Assembly (NCBI GenBank): GCA_905220665.1
Contig: CAJNAR010000005.1
Span: forward strand, 62,001-126,000
Length of the DNA: 64,000 nt
Direction of reading: 5' to 3'
DNA from: Albugo candida
Lineage: Eukaryota > Oomycota > Peronosporomycetes > Albuginales > Albuginaceae
The notes beneath the pieces were generated by a model. The model saw only the letters and a program-made list of their open reading frames with translations. It had not been told where the DNA came from and ran no database searches. The translations under genes were made by a program, and so were the position numbers. Positions 30,499 through 40,039 of the stretch are shown here, one piece after another; the first letter of the stretch is position 1; every line of letters begins with the position of its first letter.

Positions 30499-33400
30499 CT
30501 AATTAAAAAAATACTCACTCTGTAATACATTGCGTAACTGTAACTCGCCCAATTTCGGTATCTTTCTGAATTTCGTAGTTGGAAAACGTAACTCCAATTG
30601 CTCTAATAAATCTTCTAAAAGCGGGCGCTCGTACAATCGCACAAATTCCTCCCGCAACCGCTTGTTCATCGTTTCAACCGAGCAAGCATGCGTCCAATAG
30701 CTATCATGCACTGCTGCGAATGCGATGTCATCCTCTTCCAAACACTTTTTTGCTGTCATCAACATATGCGTTGAATCCAAAGAATGCACGAAATTAGGCG
30801 GAAATGCTGTTTTCTGACGACCTGGACTGACTGGTAGATGATCCGTCGACACCATGAGGACATGCTGCACCTTTGTTCGAACTTGCTGGCATCCAAATCG
30901 CCGATACGGCTGAACTACCGGTAGACCTAAAGGCGTGATCCAAGACATGAGCTGACCTTCTTCAGCTACCTTCGAGGCACAATCACCGAGCCATTCCATA
31001 ATGTTACGAGCAGATGTGAACAAGTTACGTAACGATTCCATTGTTATTTCAGCTGCATAACAAGATGAGTCATAAATCTGTTGATCCATTTCTTCGTCCG
31101 ATAAACTCCCATTGGAAATATTCGCTTCCTGGAGACGGGCCTGTATCTGCTTCCGCGCTCCAATGAAGGTGACGCCGTATACGCTCGTCATCACGGTCTG
31201 CTTGACCACTCGACGTGTGATTGTACCAAGCAAAAACGTTGCGCATCGCTTCCGATGAGCGAGAGAGATTTTTCGCTCGGGAGTGGCATCTTCAGGAATC
31301 TCTAAATTGGCATCTCGATTTACTATATTCATCACTTGTTCGGCAACTTTTATATATACATCTCCGGGCCGTGACGCAGGAACAAGATTCACTTGCTCAC
31401 CACCTTTGAGATCTCGACCGAGAGCCGCGTAATGTTGCAATCCGTTACAGGAACCGTCTTGATGTACCGGTATGTTGGATAAGTACGTTTCTGGATCGGG
31501 CGATTCTAAAGCTCGTTTCAGTTCAAAACAGACACCGAGAGCTAGGAATGGATACTCTGCTGTTTTCCACCATGCTGCTTCGCCGATTCCATGTGGATCG
31601 CTTGCAGAGGCAAATACTTTGGTGAGATTGGATTCTGTAAACGCTACACGCTCATCGAACGGGCACTTGTCGACCCCAAATACATTGGCAAGATGAATTT
31701 TAAGCCACCGTAACCCATCTTTACCAAGCGGTTTGCGATCACGAAAAAGAAGAAGACTTCGTGACATATCCGATCCAAGATGATTCAAATTAGGCGGAAT
31801 TGGGTACACACGTCCTCGGAAATCTAAATTGTACGGAAAGTAAATTTCTTTTTCATTTCGAAATTCTTGAGCCACTTGTAATTTATATAATGTATCACAA
31901 CGAAGTGAGTGCAGTTCGCGATTTCGTTGTCTAACCTACGAACAGAGGCATTGTTAGAATTTATATCATTGGATAAAAACAGAGCAGGAGGAGATGTGAG
32001 GGATACAAAGCTTATGCAAGTATTCTTGCGGTGAGCTTGATCCCATATAATGTGGCAATCAGTTTGAACCAGGCAAGGTACACACGTCACCTTGCTGGCT
32101 TGATTCTGTTGCAGTTTTCGCTCACTCCGTACTCTCGACACATTATTTTGGACCTACCTTGGCGTGTGCTTTCAGCAATGCTTGACGCTTTTCAGGATCT
32201 TCCTCTTCTTCTGGTTTACTAGTTGGAAGAGGATAATCCTCCCGCGTTGGTAAGTCACCAAATCCACCACCTTCTTGCCAGATTCGTAAAATCACGTCCA
32301 GAATCTCATGATTGATCACCCAAGGAACCTCAGCCAGCAAATTTAAGGTCGTAAACAATTCATTCAATGGTGCACGTTTGACACAATCCATCTGCCACAC
32401 TATGTCTCGCTGACGCATGATTTTGGTGTGTAACTTAAGATACCCTCCATTATTAGGATTTTCCCACCGTTTTGGTGGCACTAACATTGGCAGATACCGA
32501 GCTGTCCACGGTAAAACGTTCAAGCCCGGATCGGTATTCAGAATCAGATTGAAAATGGTATCGTGAATTTTGAACATGCCTGAACGACGATTTCGATCAT
32601 AGTAATAACAATGAACGAAAGCTTGCTCTTTCTTTGGTATCCTCTCTGGATTGTACATCTCGATATCGCCATGCGCTTTTTTATCAGCTGCCATTAACAA
32701 ACGATCCGGAACATAACAAGATCGTTGGATAAAGTCGATCAGAGCTGCTCCCACCTTGAGATTCAATCGTTTGTCCCATACTCCAACTGTTGTGTACACG
32801 TCTTCCATATGCTTCCGAAATACATCATTTTGAATGCCTCGTACCAGTGATAAGAAGTACTTTTCTTCATCTTTCCGCTTTCTTTTGTTCTCAGCGATGT
32901 GTTCTTGAACGATATTTCCCAATGCGAGTGCAAGCTTTATAAAGCGTATCCCTTTTGATTCCATGAGACAATTATTAAGCATTGTGTTGATAGTAAGTGC
33001 GGCAAGTACTTTAGCATCCAGTAATAGAAGCGCGGGTCCGTAAATGGTACTATCCAAACTCCGTTTTCCAGCAAGCACATCGCGCTGTTCTTTGGCGATA
33101 AGAGATATTGCGGGCTCCATCCATCCAACCACGAGATTTTGAGCGGCGTTTACTTGCGAGGCTCGTCCTAATTTCCCGACGTCTTGACGGACTGACAAAT
33201 GCTTTTCAACCGCCATATCGTAGATAGCACATTCCAAACGAATTTGACGAGCAAACAATCGCTTCAAGTCTTTTAGCTCTTGCTGTGATTTGCATTTTTG
33301 TATCTGTTCCGGTGGAATGTTGTAATTCTGTAACCACCTTTCGACTTCTTCGTCGCTGATGTATTGTCGACTGAAGTAAGTACGGTCGTTCGAATGTTCC

Positions 33401-33756
33401 TCTAAGTTAAAATCCTTTAAAATCGATGAGAGCCCGTCGTTCGTTTTTTGCATCACTTCGTTGAGCCCTGGGCGTAGAGATTGTCTTGGTACCATGTTCT
33501 GTGCATGGTCAGCCCAATCCGCATCTGGGATATTACTTGCTTCTGTGGTTGCTTGCTGTATTGCATTTTTTCGCGCTGAATAAATAGATGAAGATTTACA
33601 GCGATAATAGCTTGCAAATACGCCTTGTCTTTGCGATGATAGGTACCCTCCCAATGACGAATGCGTGCTTGATGTGGATAGGATGAGGCTATTATGATAG
33701 ACACCTTGACGGGAGCGTCGTGTGAGGCTCTGTAACATTCGTGGAACCGTCACCAT
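30499..33756 (-). CDS. RPO41: Mitochondrial DNA-directed RNA polymerase, T7-like
   Basis: Two exons, 33756-32158 and 31935-30499, give 1011 residues. The intron at 31936-32157 is 222 bases, the longest in the window. The join produces AKVRQRNRELHSLRCD, the expected block of single-subunit polymerases. Catalytic motifs follow: DFRGRVYPIPPNLNHLGSD, then HQDGSCNGLQHYAAL (motif A aspartate), VVKQTVMTSVYGVT (motif B with Lys and Tyr), and AVHDSYWTHA (motif C aspartate). The end, SEYFFN, matches the family. The start MVTVPRMLQSLTRRSRQGV looks like a mitochondrial targeting peptide; an in-frame ATG at 33894 would add 46 residues. The enzyme transcribes mitochondrial DNA. The gene is divergent from the thioredoxin-like gene, about 200 bases from its start. 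Confidence 0.93.
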
Positions 33757-33952
33757 TCGCGTTTTAATAGTGCCAAATCCGCGACGAGTTTTGCTCCATT
33801 CAATTATCAGCTCGAACGACGATACTGATTTATGACGAATCAAAGACGTCACTTCATTTTTGCTTTCTTTTGCCCAATCGAAATGTATTTCCAAGCATCA
33901 TTTATAACCAATCCACACACCGCGCAAGCATCGATGTATCCTAAGACTGGTA

Positions 33953-34831
33953 ATGTCGCACGTATGTCAACATGATACTACCACATCGTATGTAGATGAT
34001 CCCGCTTTAGCTGCTTGCTGTCAACGTGACGAGAGCGTACGCAAGCACGCAGAGAAAGTGAAGGAATTGCTCCTTTCTTTTGATAGAACAACGGCACGAG
34101 TTCAGCAGAGAAGGGCGATTGTGACGCCGCCAGTAAATGATATATGTCACGTAAAAGAAACGGTCTTATGCGTTGCAGAAGACGATTACGATAGCGAAGA
34201 ATTCGATGAAGGATTGGAAGAGATTTATGCAGCAAGACGCACAGAGCTTCGAATAAAACAACAGGAAATGCTACAATGTGCCGCACAAGGTTACGGAATT
34301 GTTGCTCAAGTGGACTTGTGTACTTTTCTTAACAACATATCACGCGATGATCAAGTTCTTGCTGTTATAACGGATACAACTTCTCCGTTAAATCGCGCCA
34401 TCCAAGAGCAGTTATCTTCAACTGCACAAAAGTATCTTGGGACCCAATTTTCCTTGTCCGTTGCAGCAAGCGTTGAGAATGTGACGTCACGATTATTCAA
34501 TACATCCGTGGGGGTACCTTGCGTCGCAGCATTTCGTGATAGAAAACTCGTAAATCAAACATCTTTAAAAATCAATTCCGACGTGAACGTCGCGGTATAT
34601 TGGGAAGCTCACGTGTTACAATGGCTGCAAATGTGTCATATCTTAAACATTGATCGATCTGTTTCAAATATACAAAAACAGCAACTGGAACAAAGCACAG
34701 ATCAAGATACCAAAATTGAATCAGGTTATGACTGCGGCGTCGAAAAGTGTCGACTACGTTACAGCTACGAACACGAACATGTTGCGCCTTCCGATAGCAC
34801 GAAACAAGAAATTTCCGCATGGCGCAATTAA
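33953..34831 (+). CDS. Thioredoxin-fold protein, possibly phosducin-like
   Basis: A 292-residue frame. The first 100 residues are polar and helical with an acidic stretch (EDDYDSEEFDEGLEEIYAAR). Residues about 125-225 have the strand and helix order of a thioredoxin fold: VLAVITDTTSPLNRAIQ, then GTQFSLSVAASVENVTSRLF, then VGVPCVAAFRDRKLV with the cis-proline position at VP. The catalytic CxxC is missing, as in phosducin-like proteins and TXNDC9-type chaperone cofactors. Those proteins help fold tubulin, actin or G-beta subunits. The acidic helix before the fold fits that picture, but the identity is not firm. It shares an upstream region with the mitochondrial RNA polymerase gene. Confidence 0.6.
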   Translation: MSHVCQHDTTTSYVDDPALAACCQRDESVRKHAEKVKELLLSFDRTTARVQQRRAIVTPPVNDICHVKETVLCVAEDDYDSEEFDEGLEEIYAARRTELRIKQQEMLQCAAQGYGIVAQVDLCTFLNNISRDDQVLAVITDTTSPLNRAIQEQLSSTAQKYLGTQFSLSVAASVENVTSRLFNTSVGVPCVAAFRDRKLVNQTSLKINSDVNVAVYWEAHVLQWLQMCHILNIDRSVSNIQKQQLEQSTDQDTKIESGYDCGVEKCRLRYSYEHEHVAPSDSTKQEISAWRN

Positions 34832-34957
34832 CACTTGTATTTCAAACATAACATCGTCCTATCGTCAATTCCGAACTATGTCTCATGTTGAAGTTGATAA
34901 CTGAAACGGCACAATGATACTTTTTTCTATTATTTTTGTGCTCTATTTCGACGTCTA

Positions 34958-37900
34958 ATGCATTCCGATGTGACTCACAGCTCTTCGTCTTCTACTGACT
35001 GCTCCAAGAACGACTTAGATGTGCGTTTGACAGCATACCTTCCGGCTGCCGTCCGCCGGTTTCTAGAGCAGCAGCAAGATACTGATACCCTCCCTTACAT
35101 TCATTCCACAACGGTAGTTGCAATGTTCGCTGATGTCTCCGGCTTTACAGCGATGACCGAATCACTCGCAGAACGAGGTCCAGTAGGCGCTGAGGTGCTA
35201 GGAAAGCATCTCAATTCTTACTTTGAGCAAATGCTTCGTCTTATTTCAAGCGCAGGCGGAGATGTATTCAAATTCGCAGGAGATGCGATGCTTATATTTT
35301 GGCATGAGAATAAAGAAGACACATTCCAAAGCCTTCTACGACGCTGTCTACAGTGTGCTTTACGAGTACAGTCCCACTTGCATCAAGCAGAATTGGCGCC
35401 AGGAGTGGTACTTAGCGTAAAAATGGGCATAGGGTTTGGAAATGCTACGATTGCCCATCTCGGTGGAATTTCAGATGGTAGTACTTCTAGATTAGAATAC
35501 ATTGCAGTGGGACCTGCTTTAGAACAAGCTTTCCGTGCTGAGCACGAGGCAGCACCTGGGGATGTGATATGTTCCTCCGAATGCTGGGTCCTCGTACAGA
35601 CTTTTTTTCAAGGTAATACTCATACAGCGAGTTCTTCCGTCCCATGTAACCCATCGGAAGGCTCAGCATCCACGACATCATTCCATTTTCGTCAAGAAAA
35701 AAAACCATCGATTTCCCATATACAGCGGCGCTCTGTAATTGACACCCCATCCAGTGAGAAGCTGTACAAGATCCACGCCGTCAAAGTCCCCATCCGAGTC
35801 AATTCCCGACGTGTGTCTTTCACAAGAAGTGACAGTACATTATATGCACGTATGAAGCAGTACGTTTCTCGCGCGGTGTGGCCATACATCAATGCACTCG
35901 ACGAATTTTGGGGATCCGAAGTGCGCGATGTGACGGTGGCGTTTATCAATTTAGGATTCAGTGAGCAGGATTTGGCCAAAGTGATGGATCAAAAGGTGAT
36001 TCAGCGCCTTCAGGATGCCTTCGCATTGGTCCAAGACGCAATTTTCGAGTACGAGGGAACCATTAATAAATTTCTTGTCGATGATAAAGGTAGCACTGTA
36101 ATCGCAGCTTTCGGCCTTCCACCTGTTTCTCATGAAAATGACCCAATTCGAGCGATTTTGGCGTCACTGAAAACCTGTGGGTCATTGGGTATTGTTGGGC
36201 TCAAAGCTTCCATTGGAATCACTTCAGGTGCAGCGTTCTGCGGAGTCGTTGGACATCAAGGTAATCGTCGCGAGTACACTGTCTTGGGTGATATTGTCAA
36301 TCTGTCAGCTCGATTGATGCAACGGGCGAAATCGGAACGTGGTGGCGTCATCACTGACGAAGCTACAAAGCTCCTGGCAGAAGATGTGCTTCACTTTGAG
36401 CAGCGGCCAGAGATAATGGTCAAAGGCAAACACGACAGTATAAAAATCCATCGACCGTATCCCCGAATGTCTATTTTGATGGAACATCATTTACACTCTG
36501 CATCCAAACCCTCCAGTATCGCTTCAGATGTCAGTGGCCATATTCAGCGAACAAAGCCGATGGCCAATGTGATGCTAACTATGCATTTGGTGCAAGTACG
36601 GGATGCGAAACGCTGGCATTCTCTCCAAGGAAGAGCGCATAAGACGATACCAACCGATATTGTGGAAAGTGAGTGTTTTCAACAAAACACAAAAGCCATT
36701 CTCGATCAATGTACTGGCCTGAATCGAGCGACGCGCAATGGAGCGATCATTTTGCAAGGCGATATTGGAGTTGGGAAAACTATACTGACGCGAAATGTTT
36801 TGACAAAGCCTCTTCCTTGTCGGGTTCTCTCAGCGACCGCTAGCGCTTTTGCGATACAAAAACCATATGCAGTTTGGATCGATCTTCTTGCAGAATACGT
36901 CCGACAAGAATCACAATCGCCAAATAATTCGAATCGCCGGGGATCCGATACGACTCTGCAGCCTGAGGAACGTACTCCATCGAGTATACAAACGTTGGCA
37001 TCCTGTCGCTCGCAAAGTGTACGCCGTCGATTCCTCTTCTCACCGCCAAAACCAAGAAAACAATCGGCTCCCAATCTCACGAAAAGCTCCATTCCGATAA
37101 CAACGGATCGAGAGACAGAGTGCGCTTCAGAGAATCCTTTCGATTTTGGAACATTTTTATCGGAAAAGGTAGCGCACCTCATAGCTTCTGATAAGCTCAC
37201 TGAGGTAGCATGGAGATTGAATGAGCTTTTTGCAGAAGCCAACATGAGCTCTACGACTGCAAATACCTCCAAATGTGACGATCCTGCGCCCAGCGAGATT
37301 TTCGATAATCTGCAGGACTCAATCGAATGGTTTTTCTCACTTTTGAGAAATGAATTTAAGGCTTCGGAAGGCGCTAATGACAACCAAATAAACCCGAACG
37401 ATCTCGAGGATGAGGATGATGACCAACTGGATGAGATTGGATTACTACTTCTCTGTGTGCTGCATGCAATATCGCGTGATCGACCCATCTTCTTGAGCCT
37501 CGATGACGCCATGTACATTGATCCATTGTCCTGGAAGCTTATACCCTTCGTGGTCAATTACTTTACCAATTGCTTGACGCTTTTAGTAACTCGCCCTCCA
37601 TCCAGAACCTCAACGGATTCGACACAAAGTTCTTCGTTTGCAGTGTATTTGAATCGCTTGGGCGATTGTAAGCGATTTCCAGGCACAACCATCCATCGAC
37701 TTCGCTTATTACCACTGAACGCGCAACAAACAGGAAAAGTCGCAATGAAGAATTTACAAGTCGACGAGCTTCCGGAAGAGCTCATCGCCATATTGATCTA
37801 CCGATCCCAAGGAAATCCGCTGTTTTTGAGTGAGATAATCCGTGCAATGAAGCAACGACAAGCGGTACACTTTTATGTTTCAGTCATCTCATCAAAAACT

Positions 37901-39706
37901 AATTTTTTTTCTCTCAGATTCGAATCAATGAAAAGCGTCGAACGTGTGCTTTGCACCTACAGACTCCATGGGACGATAAAAACAACACATCTTCGTGTTT
38001 CCATTGTCACATTGAACTGCAAACTTCCAAAGAAAAACATCGATGCAAATGTTGTGGGTATGTGTTTTGTGTCACGTGCACACCCAAAGCCTGCCGCAAG
38101 TACGTCTCTGTCCGATGGTATTTGCATGTTCTCACTCGGTGATAGAAAATTGTTAGGAAGCACAGGTGACCCGGTACGTCATTGTCGGAATTGCTACACG
38201 CTGACATCGACTCGGAGAGCTAGCTCGGGATCGGATCCATCTCTCCATCAAAACTTGACCGGATTCCATACTCGTTCTCATCGGTCGAGAAGTAAGATGC
38301 GTGCCGCATTAAGACGGACAAAAGAACCCGACTCGAGAAGTACTATACCCCGAAAAGAATCCGTACCCAAGTCGATTGGAATTCCAGCAGCATACAAAAG
38401 CCCACGGCAAGTAGCAGTACAGCCTCCGTACAAAATCAAGTCGATCCTCACAACATTGCTCGATCAACTCACTGTATCTCAGCGAATGATTATGAAGACA
38501 GCCAGTGTTATCGGGAAGGCTTTTGACAAGGAATTGTTACGGGCATCGTGTCCTATCCAGGCGCATTTATCGAGATTTACAGAAGACGTAGACACTTTGG
38601 AACGTCTTTGGATGATACGAAAGATTGAGACATTCGTTGGCGGTGTCCCTCGGAGGAATACCGGCTCTTTGAGTACGTCCGAATCGGATCGAGGAAATGA
38701 CTCAAGCAATCGACTGGAGGAGCGACTTAAGGTCAAATATGAGTTCACACACGGATTCATTCAGGAAGTGCTTCAGAGCCAAATGCTTTGCAGCCAATTG
38801 GACAAATTGTCATCACGGATCACAGACGCACGCGAGCAAAAGGAAAAAGAGCTTCGACATATTTTTTTCGAAAAATCAAAAGATGCTTTTGGGAAAGCTT
38901 ATTTATCGTCCGGCGGCTATCGACCAATTGATAGTGTCATTGAGCGCAAAGCTCCAATTCCTCCATTTACGGTGGAAAGGGACGATGTATGTATCGAGGG
39001 GAATAACGGGAGTGAAGAACGACTTTCGACACGCTTTCGACCAGAAATCACGACAATGGAGGATGAGGAACGATCGAGTATTGTATCGATTTTCAATCAT
39101 TTGAGCCAGAGCTACTCCAGTCGGACATTAACTTCCAATGAGACTGAAGACACCACATTTGCGCGATTAAAGACAGGTTGTGTATACGTTCGAAAACACA
39201 CAAGTGTTTTCTCGCACTTTAAGTGGAAAGGTCTGGGCAATGGACGTCTTTGGAAAAAGCGATTTGCGGTGCTAAAGAGCACTTCACTCGTTTTATATTA
39301 TGACCGCAATGACACTAGCGGGACGGTGGAGCCCTTATCCAAAAGCAGCAATCATAAGAAAGAGCGGAATCCAGAATCAACTCTGGAAATCTCGGCGACC
39401 GGAAGTAATAATTCAACATTTGAGAGTATCATGGAGCGGGAATTCGGAAAGGAGAGAAAAGGAAGTGTTTCAACGATGACTGGATCACATCGATGCCGTC
39501 TTCTGCACCTCAAACATGCAAAAGTTGGATATTGCGACCCGGATGCGGTCTATAAAGTGAACTGTTTCCAATTACAAGTTCAAGAATGGACCAAAGGAAG
39601 ACATTTGATGAAGCAAAGTCGATCGTTTCTTATTGGTGTGCCGAATGAATCAGATTTGGATGGATGGTTGTATATGATTAAGTACGCTATTGAGTCGATA
39701 ACGTGA
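34958..39706 (+). CDS. Soluble adenylyl cyclase-like protein with ATPase, FYVE and PH domains
   Basis: Three exons, 34958-37864, 37918-38099 and 38146-39706, encode 1549 residues. Two class III cyclase domains come first. Domain 1 has FADVSGFTAMTE and DVFKFAGDAML with both metal aspartates. Domain 2 has AFINLGFSE (first Asp replaced) and VDDKGSTVIAAFG. A P-loop ATPase follows (GDIGVGKT, then FLSLDDAMYIDPLSW), as in ADCY10. The introns at 37865-37917 and 38100-38145 are 53 and 46 bases. Their removal reveals a FYVE finger (CFHC, HRCKCCG, CVTC, VRHCRNC) placed between the ATPase and its winged-helix part (SQRMIMKTASVIGKAF). A PH domain ends the protein (LWKKRFAVLKSTSLVLYYD). Probable role: cAMP or cGMP production coupled to phosphoinositide membranes, by inference. 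One cyclase site probably remains active. Confidence 0.85.
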   Translation: MHSDVTHSSSSSTDCSKNDLDVRLTAYLPAAVRRFLEQQQDTDTLPYIHSTTVVAMFADVSGFTAMTESLAERGPVGAEVLGKHLNSYFEQMLRLISSAGGDVFKFAGDAMLIFWHENKEDTFQSLLRRCLQCALRVQSHLHQAELAPGVVLSVKMGIGFGNATIAHLGGISDGSTSRLEYIAVGPALEQAFRAEHEAAPGDVICSSECWVLVQTFFQGNTHTASSSVPCNPSEGSASTTSFHFRQEKKPSISHIQRRSVIDTPSSEKLYKIHAVKVPIRVNSRRVSFTRSDSTLYARMKQYVSRAVWPYINALDEFWGSEVRDVTVAFINLGFSEQDLAKVMDQKVIQRLQDAFALVQDAIFEYEGTINKFLVDDKGSTVIAAFGLPPVSHENDPIRAILASLKTCGSLGIVGLKASIGITSGAAFCGVVGHQGNRREYTVLGDIVNLSARLMQRAKSERGGVITDEATKLLAEDVLHFEQRPEIMVKGKHDSIKIHRPYPRMSILMEHHLHSASKPSSIASDVSGHIQRTKPMANVMLTMHLVQVRDAKRWHSLQGRAHKTIPTDIVESECFQQNTKAILDQCTGLNRATRNGAIILQGDIGVGKTILTRNVLTKPLPCRVLSATASAFAIQKPYAVWIDLLAEYVRQESQSPNNSNRRGSDTTLQPEERTPSSIQTLASCRSQSVRRRFLFSPPKPRKQSAPNLTKSSIPITTDRETECASENPFDFGTFLSEKVAHLIASDKLTEVAWRLNELFAEANMSSTTANTSKCDDPAPSEIFDNLQDSIEWFFSLLRNEFKASEGANDNQINPNDLEDEDDDQLDEIGLLLLCVLHAISRDRPIFLSLDDAMYIDPLSWKLIPFVVNYFTNCLTLLVTRPPSRTSTDSTQSSSFAVYLNRLGDCKRFPGTTIHRLRLLPLNAQQTGKVAMKNLQVDELPEELIAILIYRSQGNPLFLSEIIRAMKQRQAVHFYVSVISSKTNFFSLRFESMKSVERVLCTYRLHGTIKTTHLRVSIVTLNCKLPKKNIDANVVGMCFVSRAHPKPAASTSLSDGICMFSLGDRKLLGSTGDPVRHCRNCYTLTSTRRASSGSDPSLHQNLTGFHTRSHRSRSKMRAALRRTKEPDSRSTIPRKESVPKSIGIPAAYKSPRQVAVQPPYKIKSILTTLLDQLTVSQRMIMKTASVIGKAFDKELLRASCPIQAHLSRFTEDVDTLERLWMIRKIETFVGGVPRRNTGSLSTSESDRGNDSSNRLEERLKVKYEFTHGFIQEVLQSQMLCSQLDKLSSRITDAREQKEKELRHIFFEKSKDAFGKAYLSSGGYRPIDSVIERKAPIPPFTVERDDVCIEGNNGSEERLSTRFRPEITTMEDEERSSIVSIFNHLSQSYSSRTLTSNETEDTTFARLKTGCVYVRKHTSVFSHFKWKGLGNGRLWKKRFAVLKSTSLVLYYDRNDTSGTVEPLSKSSNHKKERNPESTLEISATGSNNSTFESIMEREFGKERKGSVSTMTGSHRCRLLHLKHAKVGYCDPDAVYKVNCFQLQVQEWTKGRHLMKQSRSFLIGVPNESDLDGWLYMIKYAIESIT

Positions 39707-40039
39707 CTGTGGTAATAAGAAAGTGTGATACGGGTTTCGACCTATCAATCCATTCTGTGACTCGAATGTATTGCGTGCTTGACTGTTGAGAAAACGTTCG
39801 ATTTTGTATCACAGCGTTATATATCTGACGGCTTTAACAAAATGTTGAATTCGACATAGCAGGTAGCAGTTGTTGGAAAAATCGCACTTATAGTTATGGC
39901 TAATACATAGCAAAAAACGTGTTTAACAGCGTCGGTTGAAGATAACCTTACGGGTGACACGAAGTGTGTTATCACAACGTGTAGAGTCGAAAGCATTGGT
40001 GGACCGGTTATATGGAGAAACCTCGAAATTTTAGTCAAT
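39707..40039. other. Intergenic region before the retroelement relic
   Basis: About 330 bases without a recognisable gene. It marks the border between dense housekeeping DNA and the accessory island. Confidence 0.35.

Noticed and set aside
31824..32141. A 105-residue minus-strand ORF inside the mitochondrial RNA polymerase gene
   Set aside because: It covers the 222-base intron and runs out of frame over the next exon. Splicing past it gives the conserved polymerase block with no insertion.
37951..38142. A separate 63-residue ORF with cysteine pairs
   Set aside because: It is the FYVE exon of the cyclase gene read in its own frame; flanking introns at 37865-37917 and 38100-38145 join it to the main protein.
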